This document shows positions 41,939-50,317 of a DNA stretch of 64,000 nt, in pieces. The notes below the pieces were generated by a model. It saw only the letters and a program-made list of their open reading frames with translations. It was not told the origin of the DNA and did no database searches. This DNA is from UBA4781 sp963556045. GTDB lineage: Bacteria; Chloroflexota; Anaerolineae; Anaerolineales; Anaerolineaceae. Numbering within the stretch: position 1 is the stretch's first letter; the number at the start of each line of letters is the position of its first letter. The stretch covers positions 1,302,001 to 1,366,000 of the forward strand of contig CAUVYA020000002.1 in NCBI GenBank assembly GCA_963556045.3, read 5' to 3'. The position numbers and the translations under genes are program-made.

Positions 41939-43407
41939 AATCCCCCGCCCAGGATAAAGGGCAGTTCATTTACTACGATATCAAATAACGGTTTGGGGAT
42001 AAATCCGGCGAGGATGGTCAAGCCGGTGAGTGAAACGGTTGCGACCTTCATGGAAAGCGGCACCGGTTTGACGGCAGTTTCTTCTCCTTCTCCGGGAGAG
42101 AAGAAACATCTCCCCACAAAACGCAGGATATACACCACGGTCAGCAGGGAACCGAGTACTTCAAGGATGGCAAGGTACAGGTAGGGAGTTTGAAATCCGC
42201 TGCTGAAGATAAGCCATTCACTGTTGAAGAGCGCCAGTGATGGAACGCCGGTGATAGCCAGCGCACCCAGCACCGTACAAACTGTCAGGATTGGCATTTT
42301 CTTACCCAATCCGCGGATGGAATTAATATCACGCTTTCCGGTCGCTTTGATGATCCAGCCCACACAGCAAAACAGCAGCGCCTTAACGATGGCATGATAG
42401 ATAACATGCAGTGTCGAACCTGTTATGCCCGAATTGGTCATGGTGCCCAGCCCATACAGGATGTATCCCATTTGACTGACACTCGAATACGCCACAATAC
42501 GTTTGATATCCGTTTCCACCATCGCCATGCTTGCCCCGTAGATCTCTGAAACCACCCCCGCGATCATCAAAGGCAGTGAAAAAGCCGTCATCTGCTCCAT
42601 GGTCAGGAAACTCATCGGGAAGCGAAGAATCCCGTACGTCCCCATGCTGAGCATAGCCGCCGCGAGCATGATGGTGACAGGCATAGGCGCTTCGGAATGC
42701 GTGTCCGGCAGCCAGATATGGAAAGGCACCAGAGCCATTTTCACCCCGAACCCGATAAAAAACAGGGAGCTGATCAGGGGCAGTTTATCAGGCATCGTTT
42801 GCAGGGCAGCCCGCAGGGACGTAAAGTGATCCACTCCGCTCTGCGCGTAGATCATGACAAAAGCCACCAGCACCAGCAGTGATCCGAGATGGGTGATGAT
42901 GAAATATTTCAGGGCGGTGGCGCCTCTCTTTTCGCTCTCTCCCCAATTCACCAGCAAAATGGTCGAGGCGATCAGCATCAACTCCCAGAAGAAATAGAAT
43001 AGAAAAACATCATTTGCCATGGTCGTGCCCGACATTCCGGCTGAGAAAAGGAGCAATAACGCATAGAAAGTGTGGCTGCGTTCCTTATCTTTGAGATAAT
43101 CCAGAGAATAGATCATGGCAAATACCGTCACAAACTCTTCCGTGAGCAAGAACGGAAAAGACAACCAGTCAATATTCAAGCTCAGATTGATCCCCATAGC
43201 AGGCAGATAATCGATCTCAAAAGGAACATTCAAGCCGGCTTTGATGATGGGGATATAAGCAATGGATAATGCCAGGGTAAGGATAGAGGTTCCCAGAGCT
43301 GCCCATTTCGCTCCTTTTTTCATGTATTTTCCAAATACTGCCAGCACCAGTGCCATCAGAAGTTTTGTCAATAAAACAGCCAGTTTAATAATTTCCTGTT
43401 GATTCAT
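41935..43407 (-). CDS. Antiporter-like subunit, NuoM/MrpD-type
   Basis: 490 aa, 14 predicted helices. Key residues are in FYFFWELMLIAST (Glu of helix 5), VKMALVPFHIWLPDTHSEAP (Lys of helix 7 and the loop), and VKALLFCCVGWIIKATG. Closest in style to the MrpD/MbhH group of antiporter modules. Pumps H+ or Na+; the ion cannot be decided here. It sits 15 bp after the NuoL-like gene. Confidence 0.92.
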   Translation of the reverse strand: MNQQEIIKLAVLLTKLLMALVLAVFGKYMKKGAKWAALGTSILTLALSIAYIPIIKAGLNVPFEIDYLPAMGINLSLNIDWLSFPFLLTEEFVTVFAMIYSLDYLKDKERSHTFYALLLLFSAGMSGTTMANDVFLFYFFWELMLIASTILLVNWGESEKRGATALKYFIITHLGSLLVLVAFVMIYAQSGVDHFTSLRAALQTMPDKLPLISSLFFIGFGVKMALVPFHIWLPDTHSEAPMPVTIMLAAAMLSMGTYGILRFPMSFLTMEQMTAFSLPLMIAGVVSEIYGASMAMVETDIKRIVAYSSVSQMGYILYGLGTMTNSGITGSTLHVIYHAIVKALLFCCVGWIIKATGKRDINSIRGLGKKMPILTVCTVLGALAITGVPSLALFNSEWLIFSSGFQTPYLYLAILEVLGSLLTVVYILRFVGRCFFSPGEGEETAVKPVPLSMKVATVSLTGLTILAGFIPKPLFDIVVNELPFILGGGL

Positions 43408-43422
43408 TTTCCCTCTCTTCCT

Positions 43423-45312
43423 TTAACCTATCAAATTCAGTGCGCCACTATTAAAGCCGATCACGATCACAATGAGAATGACGATGAAAACAAAGAACCA
43501 CAACAGGTTGAGGCGCATAAAACCAGGGTTCATCCGCTGCATATTCCGTGAAATGCGCATAATGGATTGCAGACTGCGGTTCCAAAAATCGGTACTGGTA
43601 TATTTCTCAACGGTGCGGAAAAGGAATTCAACAAATTTTTTTGCCGTTTTTACCAGGTTTTCGAAAAGGTCTCGTTCGAATGTATCGTAGATGAAATGGG
43701 CGATCTTTCCATTTATGGATGAAAAGGCGCTGCTCACATCCAGTACATCTGCTTGGGGTGAACTATCTTTCCATACCTTAATGCGCTGATCCTGAAATAC
43801 GCCCTGGATGGAACTGCCAGCCTTTTCTCTCCACTTACAGGTCTTCTGGTTGAACTTCAAGAAGATCTGCGAAGCAATGAATGCCAGTATCAGGTACAAG
43901 ATCAGGTAAGGACCATCCTTAACAGCACCCGGATTGGATACAGCCCAGAATCCGTCTCCTTTGACCAGTTTTGTAACATGGAAAAGGAGAACGTTCAGCA
44001 TAGCAAGAAGGACGATCGTCACGGTGATATTCACGAGGTTCATCGTCAGGTTGTCTTTATAAATGTTCCTGTTCTGCTTCAATACCTCATTGTGTTCTTT
44101 TATCCGTTTCTGCAGCTGGATGAACTGCAGCAGGAAAAAGAAAAAGGAGAGAAACAGGAATGGCTTGGGGAGAGGGTTGGCTAATTGAGAGACATGCCAC
44201 TGCGTTATAAGCGAGAATGCCAGGGTCAAAAAATAAGGCAGATGCACAATCCAACCGGAGATGAAACGAGACCCGGGTGAGCGAGCAGCCTGTCGCGTTT
44301 TGATGAGGGTATTGATCGCACGAATGGTCAACCACAGCACCAGGAACGACCAGCCTTGTTTCTGCTCCACACAGGCAGCCAGCAGCAGCAAATTCAGTGA
44401 AGAGAACAGGTCCATTTCCTGTTCGAGCGCTGCCGCACGGTCTTCATGCGAGAAGAGAGCTTTTTTGATCAGGAAGAAACCACATGATACTCCCACTATC
44501 CATGCTGCGGCTGTTGGATTCGCCTGCAGGATCGGGATGATGCGATAGAGCAAATAGGCACCGAGAGCCGGCATGATGATCTTCGTGAACCATGTGCGCA
44601 GCAGAGTTGGGAATTCACTGCACGCATCTTTCCAGCGATCGAAAGGAAAGACTGCCATTTTCACCCACACGGTCAGAGTCAATGAGAAAGCGACAACCGC
44701 TTGGATACGAGATTCCGCCAAGGTCATGTCTGTAAAATTGCGGTCAATATTCAATGTTCCGCTGTGAGCGTACATTACAAAGATGGCAATTAACAAACCC
44801 ACATCGCCGATGCGGAAATTGATGAAGATGGTCTTGAGAGCCTGCCATATCTTCTCCTTTGACTCAGCCAGCAGCCAGCCTCCTATCACAACGCACAATC
44901 CCACAAGTTCCAGGGCTGCATAGCGCATCAAAAAATGTTCCGTGAGAAAAGCGACATTCGCCATTACAAGGGAAAGAAGAGCGAAGGCGGTTTGATAGAC
45001 AGAATACTGTTGCTTTTTTCTCTCCGCAACCAGGAGTAATGCCAATAAAGACGCGCTCATGATCAAAACGATGATCAAAGCCGACTTTCCGAACCCGATA
45101 CACATCTCTCCGGCATTCGGCTGCCATGAAACACAATAGTGCGCCGGGATGAGGTCAAAGAACACGACCACTAATCCTACTATCATCATCCCCAATACAA
45201 CACAGGAGAACAGCAATACCCATTTTTGATTCCAGCGCTTATGGAATGCCAGCAGCAAAACGGCAAAGATGAAGGGAATCACAAAAATGAGCAGCAGTGG
45301 GATAAGCGTCAT
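43423..45312 (-). CDS. Antiporter-like subunit, divergent NuoL-type
   Basis: 629 aa, the longest of the three antiporter-like subunits. N-terminal half with LMRYAALELVGLCVVIGGWL (Glu of helix 5) and TLTVWVKMAVFPFDRWKDAC (Lys of helix 7). The C-terminal ~200 residues include a charged helical stretch (FERDLFENLVKTAKKFVEFL) and a final membrane helix, reminiscent of the NuoL lateral arm. The family-typical HAMEGPTP-type loop reads DRWKDACSEFPTLL, so this copy is divergent and may have altered ion handling. Confidence 0.85.
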   Translation of the reverse strand: MTLIPLLLIFVIPFIFAVLLLAFHKRWNQKWVLLFSCVVLGMMIVGLVVVFFDLIPAHYCVSWQPNAGEMCIGFGKSALIIVLIMSASLLALLLVAERKKQQYSVYQTAFALLSLVMANVAFLTEHFLMRYAALELVGLCVVIGGWLLAESKEKIWQALKTIFINFRIGDVGLLIAIFVMYAHSGTLNIDRNFTDMTLAESRIQAVVAFSLTLTVWVKMAVFPFDRWKDACSEFPTLLRTWFTKIIMPALGAYLLYRIIPILQANPTAAAWIVGVSCGFFLIKKALFSHEDRAAALEQEMDLFSSLNLLLLAACVEQKQGWSFLVLWLTIRAINTLIKTRQAARSPGSRFISGWIVHLPYFLTLAFSLITQWHVSQLANPLPKPFLFLSFFFFLLQFIQLQKRIKEHNEVLKQNRNIYKDNLTMNLVNITVTIVLLAMLNVLLFHVTKLVKGDGFWAVSNPGAVKDGPYLILYLILAFIASQIFLKFNQKTCKWREKAGSSIQGVFQDQRIKVWKDSSPQADVLDVSSAFSSINGKIAHFIYDTFERDLFENLVKTAKKFVEFLFRTVEKYTSTDFWNRSLQSIMRISRNMQRMNPGFMRLNLLWFFVFIVILIVIVIGFNSGALNLIG

Positions 45313-45614
45313 TATCCCTTCAACTTTCTTAAGTGATCAACATTACCGCTGGGGACAATGCGGAACACACTCACGATCATTGCCAGAGCAAGAGCAATCA
45401 CGATCGCTTCCACGATCAATGCCGAAATCACCATTACCTGCGCCAGATGGGGATCATTCACTGCTCGTCCTGCCAGGATCAGCGCGAGCGTTACACCCTG
45501 CAGCATGATCCTCAATCCGATGATCTGTTTTATCGCGTTATGCTGGGTCAGCAAACAGACCCAGCCCAGGATGAACAGTGCTGCACTGCAATAGTGTAAA
45601 ATACCGAATTCCAT
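45312..45614 (-). CDS. NuoK/MnhC-like membrane subunit
   Basis: 100 aa with three membrane helices. NuoK/MrpC/MbhG pattern: KQIIGLRIMLQGVTLALI, HLAQVMVISALIVEAIVIAL. The Glu in the last helix (VEAIV) is the conserved functional residue. Shares one base with the NuoL-like gene (stop/start overlap at 45312). Confidence 0.88.
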   Translation of the reverse strand: MEFGILHYCSAALFILGWVCLLTQHNAIKQIIGLRIMLQGVTLALILAGRAVNDPHLAQVMVISALIVEAIVIALALAMIVSVFRIVPSGNVDHLRKLKG

Positions 45615-45617
45615 ACC

Positions 45618-45878
45618 TCACATCCTTTGTTCTTCATCGGGCGTAGGCAGAAGCACAACCACACCCAGTGATCCGGCTAACAGCAAGCCTATCTGGATCA
45701 TGAGATCCAGCGAATGCTGACCCCACAAATATTCCTGAAAAGTGCCCTCTTCGGCAGACTGCTCCTGAGCCAGATCGGAACTTTCATACTGCGATTCCGA
45801 CACCGAACAGGCGCAAAGGGAAAAACCCACTATCAGAATCAAGAACAACAGCTTGCGACCATGTGATTTTGTTCGCAT
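45618..45878 (-). CDS. Small membrane subunit, MbhE-like
   Basis: 86 aa from ATG 45878, one base after the stop of the preceding gene. An N-terminal hydrophobic segment (LLFLILIVGFSLCACS) that could be read as a lipoprotein signal, an acidic linker, then LWGQHSLDLMIQIGLLLAGS and LGVVVLLPTPDEE as a second helix. Position between MbhD-like and NuoK-like genes and the second-helix pattern fit the MbhE/Mrp accessory subunit. Assignment mainly from context. Confidence 0.6.
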   Translation of the reverse strand: MRTKSHGRKLLFLILIVGFSLCACSVSESQYESSDLAQEQSAEEGTFQEYLWGQHSLDLMIQIGLLLAGSLGVVVLLPTPDEEQRM

Positions 45879-45879
45879 C

Positions 45880-46116
45880 TTATGATTTCCCCTTTTTCGC
45901 AAGACTGATCACCATGATGAAGAGAATACTGATCAAACCTGCCCCTACGATCATTTCAAAACCCGCCGCAAAGGGAGCTTCAAGCCTGAAGAAGATGAGC
46001 GCCAGAATAGCGCTGCTCATTCCGAGGGCAACGGCGGCATTCAACAATCGGCGGGAAAATATGGCATAGACGGTAAGTCCGATCATTGATACACATAGAA
46101 TTATTTCAACAAGCAT
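45880..46116 (-). CDS. MbhD/DUF4040-like membrane subunit, first gene of the hydrogenase operon
   Basis: 78 aa from ATG 46116 (GGGAG site 8 nt upstream); the longer frame from 46170 lacks one. Three helices with NAAVALGMSSAILALIFFRL then EAPFAAGFEMIVGAGLISIL, close to the MbhD / MrpA C-terminal domain pattern in which the Glu of FEMIVGAG is conserved. Marks the 5' end of the 12-gene operon 46116-36767. Confidence 0.82.
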   Translation of the reverse strand: MLVEIILCVSMIGLTVYAIFSRRLLNAAVALGMSSAILALIFFRLEAPFAAGFEMIVGAGLISILFIMVISLAKKGKS

Positions 46117-46324
46117 ATCTTGTGCTCCCTTTTTCACCTGATAAGCGGAAATAGATGTCTGCAAATCCATTTGTAGGCACTCTATCTGTTCCTTTTCTCA
46201 ACATTCAAATAAATAAGGTAATTAATCCATCAGCGAGGTTTGTTTGAAAAAACGGCTATCTATCTGGCAATTCTTGTGCTGTGATCGTGATTTCGTAGAT
46301 GAAAGGATCATCTGTGGAATCAGA
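46117..46324. other. Upstream region of the hydrogenase operon
   Basis: About 200 bp with no coding signal. I see no consensus promoter or hairpin; transcription of the hydrogenase operon must start here or in the adjacent repeat copy B. Confidence 0.5.
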
Positions 46325-46426
46325 TCAATGCCGGGGCACAGATCGCCAACCGATTTCTGCAATACCCTTGCATGTGCTGTTCGCCGTACGAGCTTCAGAT
46401 AAGGAATGATGGGGTATGTCGCTCAT
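46325..46426 (-). pseudogene. Remnant of a second DUF1576 gene (start and ribosome site only)
   Basis: The CCAAGGAGC site, ATG and codons MSDIP match the DUF1576 gene start at 28524, then homology ends and the frame runs 28 more unrelated codons to a stop at 46325. The rest of the gene has been lost at or near this point. Confidence 0.8.
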
Positions 46427-46925
46427 GTTTTGCTCCTTGGTTGATGATGAAACGTATGTTTGAGTGCAAGTACCCGATAAGGAGGCAGGTCAACTGCCAA
46501 AGTAATATTGCAGAAATTATACAGGTTGAATATATATATTTTATAAAAAATATTGCTAAAAAAACAGGTCGGGGGTTTTTATCATGTGATAAGGTGCCGG
46601 CTGAGAATCTCTCGCCTTTCAAACAGGACACGGATACCATCACAGATCACCTGCCGCGTTCCGGCATCCAAGGGAATAGCTGCCCAGCGTTTATCGGTGA
46701 TTCCGTATTCAACTTCCAACCCACCTGCATACCAGATGCGCAGTGAGGTAACCATACCATACTGTTCAATTTGTTGTTTTTCAATCACGCCAAAATCTGC
46801 CGCCCATGAGCTGTCTTTGAGATAAAGATCCGGGTGAGATGAGACGAGTATGATATCCACATCTGAATCGGGAGTGGCTGCTCCGCGCGCGTAGGAACCT
46901 ACCAATGCAACCGCCAGCATATCGT
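46413..46925 (-). repeat. Diverged direct repeat, copy B
   Basis: Partner of 28511-28980. The two copies flank the DUF11-sortase gene and the hydrogenase operon (about 17.5 kb) in direct orientation. Confidence 0.85.
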
Positions 46926-46986
46926 TTTGAGAGACCGCCCAGCGGGCAAGGTCTTCCAGGAAGCTGTCCACCTGCTCTTTCTTCAT
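46582..46986 (-). CDS. Nucleotidyltransferase-domain protein (MNT/ANT-like)
   Basis: 134 aa. Minimal Pol-beta-type nucleotidyltransferase domain: VALVGSYARGAATPDSDVD with the GSxxRG and DVD metal-binding residues. A small C-terminal part follows with GGLEVEYGITDKRWAAIPLD and LFERREIL. Such proteins act as drug nucleotidyltransferases or as MNT antitoxins that AMPylate HEPN toxins; no HEPN gene is adjacent, and the C-terminal extension argues for a stand-alone enzyme. The start is supported by AGGAGG. Ancestrally it preceded a DUF1576 gene, now lost here. A decayed copy lies at 28676-28980. Confidence 0.88.
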   Translation of the reverse strand: MKKEQVDSFLEDLARWAVSQNDMLAVALVGSYARGAATPDSDVDIILVSSHPDLYLKDSSWAADFGVIEKQQIEQYGMVTSLRIWYAGGLEVEYGITDKRWAAIPLDAGTRQVICDGIRVLFERREILSRHLIT

Positions 46987-47106
46987 ACCTGTTACCTCCT
47001 AAATCGTACGCTTTCCTTATATATATCTAATTGTATCTATTCCAGATACCCTCTCCCCCATCGGATTCTCAATACAATGCTATTTTTATCAAAGTCGGGA
47101 TATGAA

Positions 47107-47133
47107 AACAGGCAGCGGAAACCGCTGCCTGTT
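47107..47133 (-). terminator. Terminator of the cold-shock gene
   Basis: 12-bp perfect stem AACAGGCAGCGG / CCGCTGCCTGTT around AAA, followed on the minus strand by TTTTCAT, 20 bp after the csp stop. Confidence 0.85.
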
Positions 47134-47152
47134 TGTTTAGTTTACAGTTATT

Positions 47153-47362
47153 CTAGAGGACAACAACGTTCTCTGCTTGCAGACCTTTTTGGCCCTGTGC
47201 AACAGTGAACTCTACGCGCTGACCTTCTTCCAGATTGCGATACCCATCACCAACGATAGCGTTGAAGTGGACGAAAATATCTTCGCCTTCTGCTCGTTCA
47301 ATGAAACCGTAGCCTTTGCTACCATTGAACCATTTAACCGTACCTTGTTCTTTTTCAGACAT
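47153..47362 (-). CDS. Cold-shock domain protein (CspA family)
   Basis: 69 aa from ATG 47362 with AAAGGAG upstream; the longer frame is untranslated leader. Single-stranded nucleic-acid-binding OB-fold with RNP1 KGYGFIER and RNP2 IFVHFNAI, after the family-typical GTVKWFNGSKG. RNA chaperone. A long AT-rich leader (upstream to about 47600) is usual for cold-shock mRNAs and may fold as a thermosensor. Confidence 0.96.
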   Translation of the reverse strand: MSEKEQGTVKWFNGSKGYGFIERAEGEDIFVHFNAIVGDGYRNLEEGQRVEFTVAQGQKGLQAENVVVL

Positions 47363-47638
47363 GATTTGGAACTCCTTTCTTCCGTATTGCCGGGTCAATC
47401 TTTTGTTCCAAATCAAAAATCACTTTTTGTGTTAGAACTTGTATTAATCAAGCAATTCAGTATACCCTATTCTCAAGATCTGTGTGTTAACCATTTCTCA
47501 GAGAGCATTCGTTTTTAACAGCAGGGGGTTATGCTTCCTCATCTTATTCTCATTCGATGATGACATGTCGTTCGTATTCCCTTTCCTGTAGAGTAAGTAG
47601 GCAGAGAGTATAATAATTCAATTCTTATATACAGGACC
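47363..47638. promoter_or_regulatory. Divergent intergenic region between csp and deoB
   Basis: 276 bp, AT-rich, without coding signal. It must hold the csp leader and promoter (minus) and the deoB promoter (plus). No operator palindrome recognised. Confidence 0.45.
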
Positions 47639-48826
47639 ATGAAGATGAAAATTACACGAATTGCAGTTATCGTTTTGGATGGGGTGGGCGCAGGTGAATT
47701 GCCTGATGCCGCATTGTATGGTGATACAGGCAGCAACTCCCTTTCCAATACTGCACGGGTTTTAGGTGGGCTGGACCTGCCGAACATGGGGGAGATGGGT
47801 CTGGGGAATATTACTCCCATAGAAGGTGTTGCTCCTCGTTCTCATACCCGCGGCGCTTATGGAAAATGTACAGAAATATCCAAAGGCAAAGATTCCGTGA
47901 CCGGGCACTGGGAATTGATGGGCGTTGAGGTGAAACGCCCCTTCCCCACCTATCCCAATGGATTCCCGCAGGATGTTCTGGATGAATTCACAAAGCGAAC
48001 AGGTTACGGCGTGCTGGGGAACAAACCCGCATCAGGTACCGAGATCATCAAAGAACTTGGTGAAGAACACCTGCGCACCGGCAAGCTGATCGTATACACT
48101 TCCGCCGATTCCGTCTTTCAGATCGCAGCCAATGAAGAACTCATTCCGATCGAAGAGCTTTACCGCGTGTGCGCTATTGCCCGCGAGATGCTGCAGGGAG
48201 AGCATGCTGTGGGCAGGGTGATCGCACGACCTTTTACAGGAAAAACTTCCGCAACCTTTACCCGTACGAAAAGACGTCATGATTATCCACTGCTGGCTCC
48301 AGGCGACACCATGCTTGATACACTGCTCAAAGAAGGGCATAAGGTATATGCAACCGGTAAGATCGATGATCTGTTCGGTAACCGCGGTATTACGAAAACC
48401 CATCACTCTGTCTTTAATATGGAGAGTATTCAAGCCCTGGTGGATTTTCTGGATGAGGATTTTACCGGCTTGCTGTTTGCCAACCTGGTCGAGTTCGATA
48501 TGACCTATGGACATCGCAACGATGCCGCCGGGTATGCACAAAAATTGAAGGAATTCGATGCATTCCTTCCCACCATCCGCGAGAAGATGAATGACAGCGA
48601 GTTCGCCATGATCGTGGCTGACCATGGGGTTGATCCAACCACCGCCAGCACCGACCACTCCAGAGAATACATTCCCCTGCTGGTTTTTGGCAAGCCGATC
48701 AAGGATGATATCGATCTGGGCATTCGCGGTTCGTTTGCGGATGTGGCTGCCACCATTGCAGAAGCTTTTCAGGTAACCAGACCTGCCATCGGCACCAGCT
48801 TTTTAAAGGAAATCCTCAAAGGTTGA
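47639..48826 (+). CDS. deoB: Phosphopentomutase
   Basis: 395 aa. Interconverts (deoxy)ribose 1-phosphate and 5-phosphate using two Mn ions and a phosphothreonine. Alkaline-phosphatase superfamily markers are VLDGVGAGELPDAALYGDTG (metal Asp), KDSVTGHWELMGV, ANLVEFDMTYGHRND, MIVADHGVDP and TDHSREYIPLLVFG. Full length. Links the nucleoside phosphorylases at 25.6-27.2 kb and deoD at 49.5 kb to the pentose phosphate pathway. Start ATG 47639 or ATG 47645, the latter better spaced from AGGA. Confidence 0.96.
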   Translation: MKMKITRIAVIVLDGVGAGELPDAALYGDTGSNSLSNTARVLGGLDLPNMGEMGLGNITPIEGVAPRSHTRGAYGKCTEISKGKDSVTGHWELMGVEVKRPFPTYPNGFPQDVLDEFTKRTGYGVLGNKPASGTEIIKELGEEHLRTGKLIVYTSADSVFQIAANEELIPIEELYRVCAIAREMLQGEHAVGRVIARPFTGKTSATFTRTKRRHDYPLLAPGDTMLDTLLKEGHKVYATGKIDDLFGNRGITKTHHSVFNMESIQALVDFLDEDFTGLLFANLVEFDMTYGHRNDAAGYAQKLKEFDAFLPTIREKMNDSEFAMIVADHGVDPTTASTDHSREYIPLLVFGKPIKDDIDLGIRGSFADVAATIAEAFQVTRPAIGTSFLKEILKG

Positions 48827-48841
48827 TTTTTAAAAGAAATA

Positions 48842-48870
48842 AAAAGAGCGAGCATTAAGCTCGTTCTTTT
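48842..48870 (+). terminator. Rho-independent terminator after deoB
   Basis: AAAAGAGCGAGC / GCTCGTTCTTTT stem (one G-T pair), 5-nt loop, T-run. Confidence 0.85.
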
Positions 48871-48926
48871 CATAATGTAATCATATTATTAAACGTAGGC
48901 ATCCCAGCCATGTTCGGTAATACAGG

Positions 48927-49382
48927 TTACCAGAGGTTGTCGCATTTTCTGGGGAAGATTGTTGAAAAAGTGTACACATTCTTTTGCGCTTCCCTCTCTG
49001 CTTCAATGACCAAATCTTCCAGTTTCCCAATTTTTACCTGACTGTACCATGGATAATAAATTTTTTCACCTTCAGGTATGCGGGCAGTTTTTATCATGCT
49101 CTTTGCCTTCAAATGCACGGCTTTTTCAGAAGGATCTATATCAACATTGAAAGTATAGATAACCTGAACATATCTATAACGCGAACTATCCTCCTGCCTT
49201 TCCTTGGCATAAATTTTCCAGACAGCCAGAAAACCCTGTGGAAAATTTTCGTTTGCTTCGATCGTCAGGCAATCATTTATTCCATCCTTTTGGGGAAGAA
49301 ATACAAGTAGGTCATTTCGTAATTTTTCAGGATCGCACGGTTCACCGATCCCATCAAATTTTTTGGGACCAAATAGTTTCAT
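48927..49382 (-). CDS. Hypothetical protein, unrecognised
   Basis: 151 aa, start supported by GGAGGG. No signal peptide or membrane segment. A beta-rich middle (YRYVQVIYTFNVDID, then VHLKAKSMIKTARIPEGEKI) and a C-terminal helix (LEDLVIEAEREAQKNVYTF). Two aromatic-rich turns (YYPWYS and CDNLW). I do not recognise the family. It is on the same strand as deoD but 84 bp downstream of it, so it may share that transcript. Confidence 0.7.
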   Translation of the reverse strand: MKLFGPKKFDGIGEPCDPEKLRNDLLVFLPQKDGINDCLTIEANENFPQGFLAVWKIYAKERQEDSSRYRYVQVIYTFNVDIDPSEKAVHLKAKSMIKTARIPEGEKIYYPWYSQVKIGKLEDLVIEAEREAQKNVYTFSTIFPRKCDNLW

Positions 49383-49466
49383 TGAAAAGCCCTCCGTAAA
49401 GGATGCATTATAGCATACACAGGAGCAATCACATCTGTCAAGTTGTATTAAACAAAATAGGCAGAT

Positions 49467-50168
49467 TTAATCAGACAAAGCCAAAGCGATCTTCGCCATG
49501 GCAGAAAAGCCTTTTTCACGCTGTTCGGCGGTGGCAGCGCGATGGTTGGCAAGATGATCACTAACCGTCAAAATGGAAAGCGCTTTCACGCCGTACCTGG
49601 CAGCTAGCGAATACAGTGCGCAGGTTTCCATTTCTACTCCCAGGATCCCGTACTTTGCCCAGAGCTGCCACCAATTCGGATCATCATTATAGAAAGTGTC
49701 ACTGGAAAGGATACTTCCGACGTGAGGAGTTACACCCATTTCTTCCGAAACCTGATATGCCCTCAATAAAAGATCAAAGCTGGCAGCGGGGGCAAAGCTC
49801 ATCCCGGAGAAACTCAGGGAATTAATATGTGAATCGGTTGATGCTGCCATTGCCAGGATGACATCAGCAACGTTCAGGTTCTTTTGGAGTGCACCGCAGG
49901 TACCCACCCGTATCAGCTTCTTCACACCGTAATCGTTGATCAATTCCGTTGCATAGATCGAAAAAGATGGCATTCCCATACCTGTACCCATGATGGACAC
50001 GGGATGACCGTTGAAATTCCCGGTGAAACCCAGCATTCCACGAATTTCATTATAGCAAACCGCGCCTTCCAGCAGAGTTTCAGCAAAAAACTTTGCTCGC
50101 ATGGGGTCCCCCGGAAGAAGCACAGTGGATGCGATCTGACCGGGTTTCGCTGCAATATGAATACTCAT
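49467..50168 (-). CDS. deoD: Purine nucleoside phosphorylase, DeoD type
   Basis: 233 aa, hexameric NP-I family. Phosphorolyses purine (deoxy)nucleosides. Motifs VLLPGDPMRAKFFAE, RVGTCGALQ, SSDTFYNDD, EMETCALYSLAARYGV and TVSDHL are complete, including the ribose-binding Met-Glu and the catalytic Asp of SDH. With deoB across the gap it makes a purine nucleoside salvage set. Confidence 0.96.
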   Translation of the reverse strand: MSIHIAAKPGQIASTVLLPGDPMRAKFFAETLLEGAVCYNEIRGMLGFTGNFNGHPVSIMGTGMGMPSFSIYATELINDYGVKKLIRVGTCGALQKNLNVADVILAMAASTDSHINSLSFSGMSFAPAASFDLLLRAYQVSEEMGVTPHVGSILSSDTFYNDDPNWWQLWAKYGILGVEMETCALYSLAARYGVKALSILTVSDHLANHRAATAEQREKGFSAMAKIALALSD

Positions 50169-50317
50169 GATCTTCTCTTTCTTTTATATAAATATTGTAC
50201 ATCTGCAAATAGTTACGAAAACCACACCACTATAACAGATATAGCTTATTTCAGTTCGTCATGACCTGTGAATTGTAATCGATCATGACCTCAATCAATC
50301 TGCTACAAATTATTGGT

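Noticed and set aside
38095..46116. Reading the operon as respiratory complex I
   Set aside because: The large subunit has both nickel-binding CxxC pairs, there are no NuoE, NuoF or NuoG genes, and the ferredoxin and MbhD-like subunits fit a group 4 hydrogenase.
46582..46986. MNT antitoxin of a HEPN-MNT toxin-antitoxin pair
   Set aside because: No HEPN-type gene on either side, and the ancestral neighbour is a DUF1576 membrane protein.
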